This document shows, piece after piece, positions 55,659 to 63,422 of a DNA stretch of 64,000 nucleotides. The stretch's first letter is position 1. Every line of letters starts with the position of its first letter. The position numbers and the translations under genes were made by a program. The DNA is taken from positions 1-64,000 of the forward strand of contig CALEJT010000014.1 in assembly GCA_937898685.1 (NCBI GenBank), written 5' to 3'. This stretch comes from an uncultured Gammaproteobacteria bacterium. GTDB taxonomy: Bacteria > Pseudomonadota > Gammaproteobacteria > Pseudomonadales > Pseudohongiellaceae. The notes beneath the pieces are model-generated. The model did not search any database, was not told where the DNA came from, and saw only the letters and a list, made by a program, of their open reading frames with translations.

Positions 55659-55756
55659 GTTTTCAGCAGACAGGCCAATATATTTGACCTTAAAGCCCTT
55701 GCAAATTCCATGGCCTTGTCAAAAATGACTTTTATTTGCCAAATTCGACAGGCTCC

Positions 55757-57055
55757 ATGCAGCTCATCGCCTCTGATACCCATCCCGACCTGGCCGCCAT
55801 GCTCAACGCCTACGAGGTGCCGGCGATCCTGGTGGCCCCCGACTACCGCATCCTGGCCAGCAACACGCTGTACGAAGAAAAATTCGGCCGAATCACGCAG
55901 GATTCACCGCGTTGCTACCGCGTCTCGCACGGCTACGACCGTCCCTGTGATCAGGCGGGTGAGGACTGCCCCTTGGCGATGGCGCTGAGCTCCGGCCACA
56001 AGGAGCGCGTGCTCCACATCCACCAGACGCCGCGTGGCCGCGAGCACGTAGACGTGGAACTGGTGCCCATTCACGACGCTGACGGACACCTCAAATATTT
56101 CGTCGAACTCCTCAAGCCGGTAAGCCTCGCGAGCCCTCAGGTCGACCGCAATCAGATGGTGGGCAAGAGCCCGGCTTTCAACCGTCTGGTGCGCGACATC
56201 ACGCGCGTGGGTCCCACCGATGCCGCGGTGCTGTTGCTCGGCGAATCAGGCACAGGCAAGGAACTGGCAGCGCTGGCGATCCATCAGGCGAGTCCGCGTC
56301 GGCACAAGGCGATGGTGACGCTCGAGTGCGCGGGCCTCACCGAAACCCTGTTCGAAAGCGAGTTGTTCGGCCACGTCAAAGGTGCCTTCACCGGTGCCGT
56401 GTCGCACAAACAGGGTTTGGCCGAAGCCGCCAACGGCGGCACGCTCTTCCTCGATGAAATCGGTGACGTACCGCTTGAACTGCAGGTGAAGTTGCTGCGT
56501 TTGCTCGAGACCGGCACCTACAGGCCCGTGGGTTCGAGCCAGACGCATCGCACCGACTTCCGACTCATCTGCGCCACGCACAAGGATCTGAAAGCGCTGG
56601 TTGCGCAGGAACGTTTTCGGCAAGACCTCTATTACCGCATCAACGTGTTTCCGATTCGATTGCCCGCGTTGCGCGAACGACTCGAAGATCTGCCGCTCTT
56701 GATCGACAGCATCCTGCAGCGCATGCGACCGGATCAGGATTACACCCTCACCGAAAGCGCCTTGGCGCTGCTGCGTCAACAACCCTTCCACGGCAACGTG
56801 CGTGAACTGCGCAATCTCCTCGCGCGTGCGGTGGTGCTCAGCAACACCAACGTCATCGATCAGCACGTGATCGCTGAATGTCTCGACATAGATCGTCCTG
56901 CCTCACGACCTTTGCAGGACGAACCGCTCGTCGATCTGCGCGCGCAAGAGAAACGTTATCTGCAGAAATTGCTCGAGCATTGCGGCGGCGACAAGGAAGC
57001 CGCCGCCGCGCTCGCCGGCATCAGCGTGCGTTCGCTCTATCGCAAGCTGCAGTGA
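55757..57055 (+). CDS. Sigma-54-dependent activator with cysteine-bearing PAS domain
   Basis: A 432-residue enhancer-binding protein. The N-terminal PAS domain (about residues 8-125) contains a Cys cluster, CYRVSHGYDRPC then GEDCPL, which could bind metal or haem or sense redox. The AAA+ domain has Walker A GESGTGKE (near 160), the sigma-54 loop GAFTGA (near 210) and Walker B TLFLDEIGD (near 230). A Fis-type helix-turn-helix ends the protein (DKEAAAALAGISVRSLYRKL). The ATG at 55757 is used. It probably controls the divergent peroxidase or the nearby cydAB operon, but no clean -24/-12 promoter was found. Confidence 0.9.
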   Translation: MQLIASDTHPDLAAMLNAYEVPAILVAPDYRILASNTLYEEKFGRITQDSPRCYRVSHGYDRPCDQAGEDCPLAMALSSGHKERVLHIHQTPRGREHVDVELVPIHDADGHLKYFVELLKPVSLASPQVDRNQMVGKSPAFNRLVRDITRVGPTDAAVLLLGESGTGKELAALAIHQASPRRHKAMVTLECAGLTETLFESELFGHVKGAFTGAVSHKQGLAEAANGGTLFLDEIGDVPLELQVKLLRLLETGTYRPVGSSQTHRTDFRLICATHKDLKALVAQERFRQDLYYRINVFPIRLPALRERLEDLPLLIDSILQRMRPDQDYTLTESALALLRQQPFHGNVRELRNLLARAVVLSNTNVIDQHVIAECLDIDRPASRPLQDEPLVDLRAQEKRYLQKLLEHCGGDKEAAAALAGISVRSLYRKLQ

Positions 57056-57273
57056 TCACGAAGTCCGGAACCCATGGGGTGAAGCCCAACGAGCGATCTG
57101 GTCGGTTTCAACGAAGCTCGAGAAGTGTGCGTTGGTCTTAGCTGCGCGCTGCGAAGCGCAACACGGGATGTTGGCTATCAGTCTGAGCGCCGGGCATCGC
57201 CTGTTTGGCTGCATCCTTCGGACTCAGCCAACCCACGACTTGGCTCGAGCTTCATGAAATGAAGCCCAGCGCT
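57056..57273. repeat. Intergenic region with repeat-like hairpin
   Basis: There is no coding evidence in this gap of 218 bases. It contains GTTGGCT...AGCCAAC followed by CCACGA, and several GAAGCCCAACG/AAGCCCAGC fragments that resemble the 24676-24704 hairpin repeat. Confidence 0.4.
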
Positions 57274-57864
57274 TTACATCTCCACGATCGTGTCGACCAA
57301 GGATTGCAATGAAGTCGCAACCGGTCCTTCTGCGATCAGCCCCTGATTCGCAAGCATCACGCTGCCGTGCAACGCCACCCAGATGTGCAGCGCCTTGCGT
57401 TTGCGTTGTTGCGGATTGGGGATGTCGGTGAGGGCCTCGAGTAAGAACTCGAAGCTGCGACGTGCGGCGGTTTTGAGCTCGGTGTCTTCCGTGACTTCAT
57501 TCAACAGCGGCGAAGCGAACATCAGGCGATAGATGGCGCCGTGCCGCGTTCCAAAATCCACATAGGCCTGTGCCATACGGGCCAGCACCGAACCTTTGCG
57601 CTTCGAGCGCGCCGCGTTGTCCATGCCTTCGACGAACTTGTTGAAGCCTCGCACCGCAACGGCGGCGAGGAGGGCATTGCGATCGCTGAAATGGCGATAG
57701 GGCGCTGCTTGTGAGACACCCAGAGCCTTGGCGAGAGCAGCCAGGCTGAGGGTTTCAAACCCATGCTCTTCGATGCTGTTCCAGGCGGCATCGATCAAGG
57801 CGTGGCGTAGATCGCCGTGATGGTAGGGAGTGACCTGTTGAGCGGATCGTTCGGTTTTTTTCAT
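57274..57864 (-). CDS. TetR family transcriptional regulator
   Basis: A 196-residue repressor. The helix-turn-helix is at about residues 18-65 (RHALIDAAWNSIEEHGFETLS, then LAKALGVSQAAPYRHFSDRNALLAAVA). The C-terminal ligand domain is WHG-like (YRLMFASPLL, RKALHIWVALHGSVML). It is divergent from the DUF2306 gene. The 83-base gap holds tandem palindromes that are very likely its operators, so it should repress both genes. Its inducer is unknown. Confidence 0.92.
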   Translation of the reverse strand: MKKTERSAQQVTPYHHGDLRHALIDAAWNSIEEHGFETLSLAALAKALGVSQAAPYRHFSDRNALLAAVAVRGFNKFVEGMDNAARSKRKGSVLARMAQAYVDFGTRHGAIYRLMFASPLLNEVTEDTELKTAARRSFEFLLEALTDIPNPQQRKRKALHIWVALHGSVMLANQGLIAEGPVATSLQSLVDTIVEM

Positions 57865-57890
57865 GGCGCGGGGTTGTGCTCACCAAAGTG

Positions 57891-57926
57891 ATGTAATAGC
57901 CTATTACATGTAATAGGTAATTACAT
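57891..57926. promoter_or_regulatory. Tandem TetR operators
   Basis: A perfect 19-base palindrome ATGTAATAG-C-CTATTACAT (57891-57909) is joined to a second, imperfect one, ATGTAATAG-G-TAATTACAT (57908-57926). They overlap by two bases in the shared central AT. The pair lies between the divergent TetR and DUF2306 genes, over their likely promoters. Confidence 0.8.
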
Positions 57927-57947
57927 TCTACTCGGAGGGACTCGCAG

Positions 57948-58616
57948 ATGAAACTTTCGCTTGCAATGAAAGGCTCGCAGGGAGTAGCCGGCGCCGGAAA
58001 AACGGGCGCTTCTGGACGGTCGAACAAACTGGGCTTGAGCATCGTGGCCGTGTTCAGCGTCATCGTGGCCCTGGTGTCGATGCGCTATCTCATCGGCGTG
58101 GGCCCGGTTCCTCCCATCGTCGACACCAATGCTTTCCGTGATCCATGGCTGGTCTTGCACATCGCGGGTGCCGCCACCGCCCTGTTGGTGGCACCGCTGC
58201 AGTTCGTTGCGCAGGTGCGTGCGCGTGTGCCGCAACTGCATCGCTGGTTGGGACGGCTCTATGTCGTGGGCTGTCTCGTCGGTGGAGTATCGGGACTGGT
58301 GCTGGCGACGGGTGCCTCGAGCGGCATCGTGACCACCCTGGGCTTTGGGTCCTTGTCCCTGATCTGGATCTATGTGACCACCAAGGCCTGGCGCCATGCG
58401 GTGGCGCGGGAGTTCGTCGAGCACCGGGCATGGATGATCCGCTCGTTCGCCTTGACCTTCGCCGCAGTGAACCTGCGACTCTATCTGCCCATCGTGATCG
58501 CGTTGCCGATTGCGTTCGAGGATGGCTATCGCGCCATTTCCTTCCTGGCGTGGGTGCCGAACCTGGTATTCGCGGAGCTGTACTTGCGAGGCGTGTTCAA
58601 GAGGCGCGGCGCTTGA
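57948..58616 (+). CDS. DUF2306 membrane protein
   Basis: A 222-residue integral membrane protein with about six helices. Family features are HIAGAATALLVAPLQFVAQVR, RVPQLHRWLGRLYVVGCLVGG and EFVEHRAWMIRSFALTFAAVNLRLYLP. The conserved His residues (HIAG, LHRWLG, EHRAWM) resemble haem-binding cytochrome b561-like membrane proteins, but this is inference. Function is unknown to me. The Shine-Dalgarno is GGAGG. Its expression is probably controlled by the divergent TetR protein. Confidence 0.85.
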   Translation: MKLSLAMKGSQGVAGAGKTGASGRSNKLGLSIVAVFSVIVALVSMRYLIGVGPVPPIVDTNAFRDPWLVLHIAGAATALLVAPLQFVAQVRARVPQLHRWLGRLYVVGCLVGGVSGLVLATGASSGIVTTLGFGSLSLIWIYVTTKAWRHAVAREFVEHRAWMIRSFALTFAAVNLRLYLPIVIALPIAFEDGYRAISFLAWVPNLVFAELYLRGVFKRRGA

Positions 58617-58657
58617 ACGGGAAGGGGAACTGCGAGGGATTTGCGGGAGGCAGAAAA

Positions 58658-58688
58658 GAAAAAAGCCAGCGTTTGTGCTGGCTTTTTT
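58658..58688. terminator. Bidirectional terminator between DUF2306 and tRNA-Arg
   Basis: Stem AAAAGCCAGC/GCTGGCTTTT with a GTTTGT loop, A-rich on the left and T-rich on the right. It ends the DUF2306 transcript on the plus strand and the tRNA transcript on the minus strand, four bases past the tRNA CCA. Confidence 0.88.
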
Positions 58689-58692
58689 ATGA

Positions 58693-58769
58693 TGGCGCAC
58701 TCGAAGGGATTCGAACCCCTGACCCCCAAGTTCGTAGCCTGGTGCTCTATCCAACTGAGCTACGAGTGC
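58693..58769 (-). tRNA. tRNA-Arg (anticodon ACG)
   Basis: A 77-base cloverleaf. The acceptor stem is GCACTCG/CGAGTGC with discriminator G and encoded CCA. The D-arm contains AGCTCAGTTGGATAGAGC. The anticodon arm CCAGG-CTACGAA-CTTGG contains ACG, read as ICG after deamination. The variable loop is GGGTC-like, and the T-arm is AGGGGTTCGAATCCCT. All stems pair, with one G-U in the anticodon stem. Confidence 0.97.
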
Positions 58770-58789
58770 GTGTTCGTCGAGAGGCCGGC

Positions 58790-58818
58790 ATTCTCTTTTA
58801 AATGAGTCGGCGAGTCAA
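58790..58818 (-). promoter_or_regulatory. tRNA-Arg promoter
   Basis: On the minus strand, TTGACT (-35, 58813-58818) and GAGAAT (-10, 58790-58795) are separated by 17 bases. A GC-rich discriminator follows, and the tRNA begins 20 bases further on. This arrangement is typical of stringently controlled stable-RNA promoters. Confidence 0.6.
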
Positions 58819-59492
58819 TGCGCAAATGCAATTTCGATGCATCGAATTGCGCTGCGGGCTTCGCCGATGGTGGTGCTTCTTCTATAGCAAGAAAGAGCAC
58901 CGGCCTTGCCTCTGCGGTTTCGGAAAGGGGGCGAATTGTAGGGAGAGTTTTGCTAAAGGCAAGTCCGATCTGCGCTCGTTGGTAGTCGCTGGGAGGGCGC
59001 GCTGGCATTCGTGTCATTCGAGCATTCGTAGATGGGGCGAAGACAACGTTTGCGGTGCATTGCATCGCGTGCAGTCTGGGGCGCTATACGGCTACGCAGC
59101 GTGGTTGGGTAAGCATGGAGACAGAGCGAGCCGGCAGTTTGTTGGTTGTTGCTTGGTTCCCGCGCGAATGGGTGAGCTCCACCGTCCACCCCACGAGGCC
59201 GAGCCTTCAAGTGAATGAGATGAGTACCGCCGACATGAGGGTGAGGATGGCGATGTCGATGTGCTCGCCAGTGGCGGTGAGGTCGTCGAAAAACCGAGAG
59301 CATCCACGCCGTAAATGCGTTGCGTTAAATGCTTTTGTTGGGATGCAGAAAATATGACTCGCGAGTCATTTTTTGGTGCAGCTCGAGGATGGCTGGTTTA
59401 TGCTTGCGCGCGCCCAGCGGCCCTGAGCATCCCTCCTGGAAGCACTGGTTCCTCGGCACTTCGATCTAACTTCCGCAGAAGAAGAGACCCTC
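58819..59492. other. Long intergenic region before the MATE gene
   Basis: About 670 bases with no credible gene on either strand. Open frames here have no homology, no ribosome sites and atypical composition. The only clear structure is the perfect palindrome at 59354-59369. The MATE promoter should lie in the last 150 bases. Confidence 0.5.
59354..59375. promoter_or_regulatory. Perfect palindrome ATGACTCGCGAGTCAT with T-tract
   Basis: A 16-base perfect dyad followed by TTTTTT, about 120 bases before the MATE start. It could be a repressor operator for the pump, or a short-stem terminator (ATGACT/AGTCAT with a CGCG loop) for an unseen transcript. Confidence 0.5.
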
Positions 59493-60860
59493 ATGCGTGA
59501 CCTCACCCAGGGCCCCGTGTTGCCCACACTCGTTTCGCTCGCACTGCCCACCGCCTTCGGCATGCTGTTCCACACGCTCTACCTGTTAGTGGATCTCTAT
59601 TTCGTTGCCGGCATCAGTGAGGCGGCCGTTGCGGGAGTGGGAGCGGCGAGCACGTTGATGTTCATGACGATGGCGCTCACCCAGGTCCTGAGCGTCGCGA
59701 CCGTGGCCCTGATGGCGCAGGCCGTGGGCCGCAAGGAACAGCAACAGGCCAATCACGTCTTCAACCAGAGCATGCTCATCGCAGTGTTCCTGGGCCTGCT
59801 CACGATGTTGCTGGGGCATGGTTTCGCCGATGCCTACATGGCAGGCATCGCGGCGGATGAAGCGTCGGCGCGTGAAGGTGCGCGCTTCCTGCACGCCTTC
59901 ATTCCCGGCATGGCCTTGCAGTTCGGTTTGATGGGGATGAGCTCGGCGCTGCGCGCAACCGGCATCGTGAAGCCGGGCATGGTGGTGCAGGTGCTCACTG
60001 TGTTGCTCAACACGATCCTGGCGCCGATTCTGATCGTGGGTTGGGGGCCGTTCCCCGCACTCGGCGTCGTCGGTGCCGGACTCGCCAGCACCATCTCGGT
60101 GGCAGTGGGCATCGTGATGCTGATCTATTACTTCGTGCGTCTCGAAAAATACGTGCAGTTCTCGCTCGCGTCGTGGAAACCCGATACCGGTGTGTGGCGC
60201 CGCATCCTGGTGATCGGTTTGCCTGCCGGCGGCGAGATGCTGTTGATGTTCATCTATTTCGGTCTCGTCTATGTCCTGATTCAGGACTTCGGTGCGCATG
60301 CGCAAGCGGGCTTCAGCATCGGTGGTCGCATCATGCAGTCGATCTTCATGCCGACGATGGCGATCGCTTTCGCGATCGGCCCGATGGTGGGACAGAACTT
60401 CGGTGCACAGCGCACGGAGCGTGTGCGGGAAGTATTCGCCAAGGGCATGTGGCTCAGCGCGGGTGTGATGCTGACGGTGACCTTGTTCCTGCAGATCGAT
60501 CCGACCTTGTTCGTTGCCTTCTTCACGCAGGATGCAGCGGTCATCGAAGTCGGTGCGGACTTCCTGCAACTCGTGTCGCTCAACTTCGTGGCGCAGGGCA
60601 TCGTGTTCGCGTGTTCGGGCATGTTCCAGGGTTTGGGCAACACGCGTCCGGCACTCCTGAGTTCCGCTTGTCGTCTCTCGGTGTTTGCCGTGATTGCCTT
60701 CCTCGTGGCGGCACGCGAGAACTTCGCGGTGCATGACATCTGGTACGTGTCGGTGCTGTCCGTGTGGGTGCAGGCGGGTGTGAGTTATTACCTCACGCGC
60801 CGCGAACTCGCGCGCAAACTCGGCAAGATCGGTCAGGCGATGGGTACGGCTGCTGCCTAA
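59493..60860 (+). CDS. MATE family efflux transporter
   Basis: A 455-residue, 12-helix antiporter. LVSLALPTAFGMLFHTLYLLVDLYFVAGISEAAVAGVG is the N-terminal MATE signature, and the second half repeats the fold (RILVIGLPAGGEMLLMFIYFGLVYVL). It exports cationic drugs or metabolites against H+ or Na+. It is followed by an AraC/GyrI-type regulator 29 bases downstream, so the two may form a drug-responsive unit. Confidence 0.9.
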   Translation: MRDLTQGPVLPTLVSLALPTAFGMLFHTLYLLVDLYFVAGISEAAVAGVGAASTLMFMTMALTQVLSVATVALMAQAVGRKEQQQANHVFNQSMLIAVFLGLLTMLLGHGFADAYMAGIAADEASAREGARFLHAFIPGMALQFGLMGMSSALRATGIVKPGMVVQVLTVLLNTILAPILIVGWGPFPALGVVGAGLASTISVAVGIVMLIYYFVRLEKYVQFSLASWKPDTGVWRRILVIGLPAGGEMLLMFIYFGLVYVLIQDFGAHAQAGFSIGGRIMQSIFMPTMAIAFAIGPMVGQNFGAQRTERVREVFAKGMWLSAGVMLTVTLFLQIDPTLFVAFFTQDAAVIEVGADFLQLVSLNFVAQGIVFACSGMFQGLGNTRPALLSSACRLSVFAVIAFLVAARENFAVHDIWYVSVLSVWVQAGVSYYLTRRELARKLGKIGQAMGTAAA

Positions 60861-60889
60861 AGTGCCTTCACCTGTCATGAGGAACGGTG

Positions 60890-61783
60890 ATGGCACAGGG
60901 TGAAAGGGAAGAGGAGAGTGAAACGGCGCTTACCAGCAAGCAGCGTTACGTGGCGCGTCTCGAGCGCGTGTTGGACTACATCCAACGGCATCTCGACGAG
61001 CCGCTCGACCTGGCGACCCTGAGTCGAGTTGCAGCAACCTCTCCCTTTCACTTCCATCGTGAATTCACGGCGAGTACGGGCTTGCCGCTGCATCGACTGG
61101 TGCAGTTGATGCGGTTGCAGCGCGCCTCGCGTCGTCTGGTCTATGAGCGCGAGGTAAGCATCACCACCATCGGGCTCGACGCAGGTTTCGCCAATGCCGA
61201 ATCCTTCAGTCGCGCCTTTCGCAAGTTGCAGGGGCAAACGCCCAGCGCCTTTCGGCGCGCGCCCGACTGGCAAGCATGGCAGGTGACTCTTCCTTTCAAG
61301 CAACCAGAGGAATCGCACGCCATGCAAGTTGAACTCGTCGATTTTCCCCGCACGCTCATCGCCGCACTCGAGCATCGCGGGCCCGAGCATCTCAGCCACA
61401 AGACCACGATGAAGTTCATCGACTGGCGCCGTTCGGTGGGCATCAAACCGGATCAAGGCCAGACCTACGGCATCCATTACACGGATCCAGTAAATACCTT
61501 GCCGGAGGACTACCGCTTCGACATCGCCGTTTCGATCGCAGCACCAGTGGCGCCGAATGAGTTCGGTGTAATCACCAAGGAAATTCCCGCAGGGCGTTGC
61601 GCCCGCGTGCGGCATCTTGGTTCACGCCATTGGATCGGCGCGGCAGAGTGGCTCTATCGCGAATGGCTGCCGCGAAGCGGCGAGCATACGCGCGCTTTCC
61701 CTTTGTTCTTCCACTACCTCAATGTCGGGCCCGGGGTGTTCGAGCGCGACATGATCACGGATGTCTATCTGCCGCTCAGGTAG
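60890..61783 (+). CDS. AraC family regulator with GyrI-like effector domain
   Basis: A 297-residue protein. Two AraC helix-turn-helices are at the N-terminus (about residues 20-120: LDYIQRHLDEPLDLATLSRVA and IGLDAGFANAESFSRAFRKLQG). A GyrI/SbmC-like small-molecule-binding domain runs from about 143 to the end (MQVELVDFPRTLIAALEHRGP). This arrangement (as in Rob) senses hydrophobic compounds and activates efflux genes. The start at 60890 has GAGGAA upstream; a GTG one codon earlier is possible. It is immediately downstream of the MATE gene. Confidence 0.9.
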   Translation: MAQGEREEESETALTSKQRYVARLERVLDYIQRHLDEPLDLATLSRVAATSPFHFHREFTASTGLPLHRLVQLMRLQRASRRLVYEREVSITTIGLDAGFANAESFSRAFRKLQGQTPSAFRRAPDWQAWQVTLPFKQPEESHAMQVELVDFPRTLIAALEHRGPEHLSHKTTMKFIDWRRSVGIKPDQGQTYGIHYTDPVNTLPEDYRFDIAVSIAAPVAPNEFGVITKEIPAGRCARVRHLGSRHWIGAAEWLYREWLPRSGEHTRAFPLFFHYLNVGPGVFERDMITDVYLPLR

Positions 61784-61822
61784 AGCAGAGTAACGACAGC
61801 GTCACAAAAACTGCGGGTCACC

Positions 61823-61851
61823 TTGCGCAAATTAGTTAGCATACTAATAAT
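61823..61851 (+). promoter_or_regulatory. Promoter and MarR operator of the emr operon
   Basis: TTGCGC and TAATAA, 16 bases apart, form a plausible -35/-10 pair. The spacer holds the inverted repeat TTAGT-TAGCAT-ACTAA (61832-61847), a classic MarR site. This implies autorepression by steric block. Confidence 0.6.
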
Positions 61852-61879
61852 ATGTCAACTGAATTTGATGGCGCTAACC

Positions 61880-62320
61880 ATGACCAAACGACCCGCAGAA
61901 AGCCTTGGCTTCATGCTCCATGACGTGGCCCGCATGATGCGCTGGGAATTCGATCGCCGTGCCGCAGAGCTTGGCCTCACGCGTGCCCAGTGGCAGGTAT
62001 TGGCCCATCTGCGGCGCGTCGACGGTGCGCAGCAGAAGGAACTGGCCGAGCTGATGGACATTACGCCCATCACGCTCACCGGCCTGCTCGATCGTCTCGA
62101 ACGCGATGGCTGGGTGGAGCGCCGTGCCGATCCCAGTGATCGTCGCGCCAAACGCATCTACCTGACGAAAAAGGTGGAGCCCGTCATCAAGACCATCCAA
62201 AAGCTCGGCGCCGAGGTGCGGCAACAGGCCTTGGCTGGGCTGAGCGAAGCCGAACAAACCCAATTGATGGAGTTGCTGCAGCGTATGCGCAGCAACCTGA
62301 GCAATCGCGACAAACCGTAA
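61880..62320 (+). CDS. MarR family transcriptional regulator
   Basis: A 146-residue winged-helix repressor. The DNA-binding region QWQVLAHLRRVDGAQQKELAELMDITPITLTGLLDRLERDGWVERRADPSDRR covers about residues 40-95, with the wing Asp-Arg (DPSDRR) conserved. The start is ATG 61880 or 61868; both lack a good Shine-Dalgarno. A MarR-type inverted repeat overlaps the promoter upstream. It heads an emrR-emrA-emrB-like operon and should derepress the pump on drug binding. Confidence 0.9.
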   Translation: MTKRPAESLGFMLHDVARMMRWEFDRRAAELGLTRAQWQVLAHLRRVDGAQQKELAELMDITPITLTGLLDRLERDGWVERRADPSDRRAKRIYLTKKVEPVIKTIQKLGAEVRQQALAGLSEAEQTQLMELLQRMRSNLSNRDKP

Positions 62321-62341
62321 CGACGGTTGGAGGAAGCCGAC

Positions 62342-63382
62342 ATGTCTTGGAGCAAAGGTCTCATACGTGCCCTGGTGCTGTGGGCCGGCCCGTTGGTGGT
62401 GGCCGGCGGCGGTCTGTGGCTGTATCTGCACGGTGGGCGTGTGGCGGAAACCGACAATGCCTACGTCAAGGCCGAGATGACGAGCATCAGCAGTGAGCTC
62501 ACCGGCCGTGTGGTGGAAGTCTTCGTTGCCGACGATCAACGCGTCAGCAAGGGGCAGGCGCTGTTCCGACTCGACGATGCTGCCTATCGCATCGCACTCG
62601 CGCGTGCGGAAGCCAATCTCGTCAAGGTGCGTGGCGACATCGAAAGCCTGCGCGCCGACTACCTCAATCGTCAGGCCGACATCCGCAAGGCGCAGGTGGA
62701 TGTCGACTACTACCAACATGAGTTCGAACGTCTGAGCAAGCTCGCCGGCACCGGCGCGATTCCCGAGTCACAGCTCGACCAGGCACGTTATGCCGCGCAG
62801 CATGCACAGAAACAGCTGGACATCGCGCAGCAGGCGCTCGAAGTGGTCAAGGCGCGTCTGATCGATCCCGATCTGCCGGTGGAAGAACATCCCGACTACA
62901 AACTCGCGCTCGTGGAACGTGACAAGGCCGCACTGGATCTCAGTCACGTCGAAATTTACGCTCCCACGGACGGCGTGCTTGCCAACTTCGAAGTGAAGGT
63001 GGGTGAAGTGGTCGCCGGTGGCGTGCCGCTCTTCAACGTGGTCAACGACGAACGCATCTGGATCGAAGCCAACTACAAGGAAACCGACCTCACTTACCTG
63101 CGCGTGGGACAGCCCGCCACCGTCAGCATCGATGCCTATCCCGATGTGAGCTGGAAAGGGCAGGTGGAGGCCATTACCGCGGGCACGGGTTCGGAGTTCT
63201 CGCTCCTGCCTGCACAGAACAGCTCGGGCAACTGGGTGAAGGTGGTGCAGCGCGTCACCGTGAAGATCGCGCTCGAACCCTTGTCGCAGGCCGATGTGCC
63301 CAAGCCCACCGCCGGCATGAGTGCCGTGGTGGGTGTCGATACCGGACATCAGCGCCAATTGCCCTGGACCGCTCAGCGTTGA
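62342..63382 (+). CDS. emrA: HlyD/EmrA-type membrane fusion protein
   Basis: A 346-residue periplasmic adaptor. A single N-terminal helix (ALVLWAGPLVVAGGGLWLYL, residues 9-28) anchors it. The lipoyl half-motif RVAETDNAYVKAEMTSISSELTGRV follows, then an alpha-hairpin (about 90-185) and the second lipoyl half (YAPTDGVLANFEVKVGEVV). ANYKETDLTYLRVGQPATVSIDAYP is the EmrA signature. It links the DHA2 pump to an outer-membrane channel. The GGAGGAA Shine-Dalgarno is excellent. It lies 21 bases after the MarR gene. Confidence 0.92.
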   Translation: MSWSKGLIRALVLWAGPLVVAGGGLWLYLHGGRVAETDNAYVKAEMTSISSELTGRVVEVFVADDQRVSKGQALFRLDDAAYRIALARAEANLVKVRGDIESLRADYLNRQADIRKAQVDVDYYQHEFERLSKLAGTGAIPESQLDQARYAAQHAQKQLDIAQQALEVVKARLIDPDLPVEEHPDYKLALVERDKAALDLSHVEIYAPTDGVLANFEVKVGEVVAGGVPLFNVVNDERIWIEANYKETDLTYLRVGQPATVSIDAYPDVSWKGQVEAITAGTGSEFSLLPAQNSSGNWVKVVQRVTVKIALEPLSQADVPKPTAGMSAVVGVDTGHQRQLPWTAQR

Positions 63383-63422
63383 ACGACATCTTTCTTGATC
63401 GATGAGTCATGAAGGCCAGACC

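Noticed and set aside
55695..55722. Sigma-54 promoter on the minus strand (GG and GC elements)
   Set aside because: The GG-to-GC spacing is 11 bases instead of the required 10. It is not listed as a feature.
58802..59218. A 138-codon plus-strand open frame after the tRNA
   Set aside because: It starts inside the tRNA promoter region, has no ribosome site, is rich in Cys, Arg and Trp, and matches no family I recognise.
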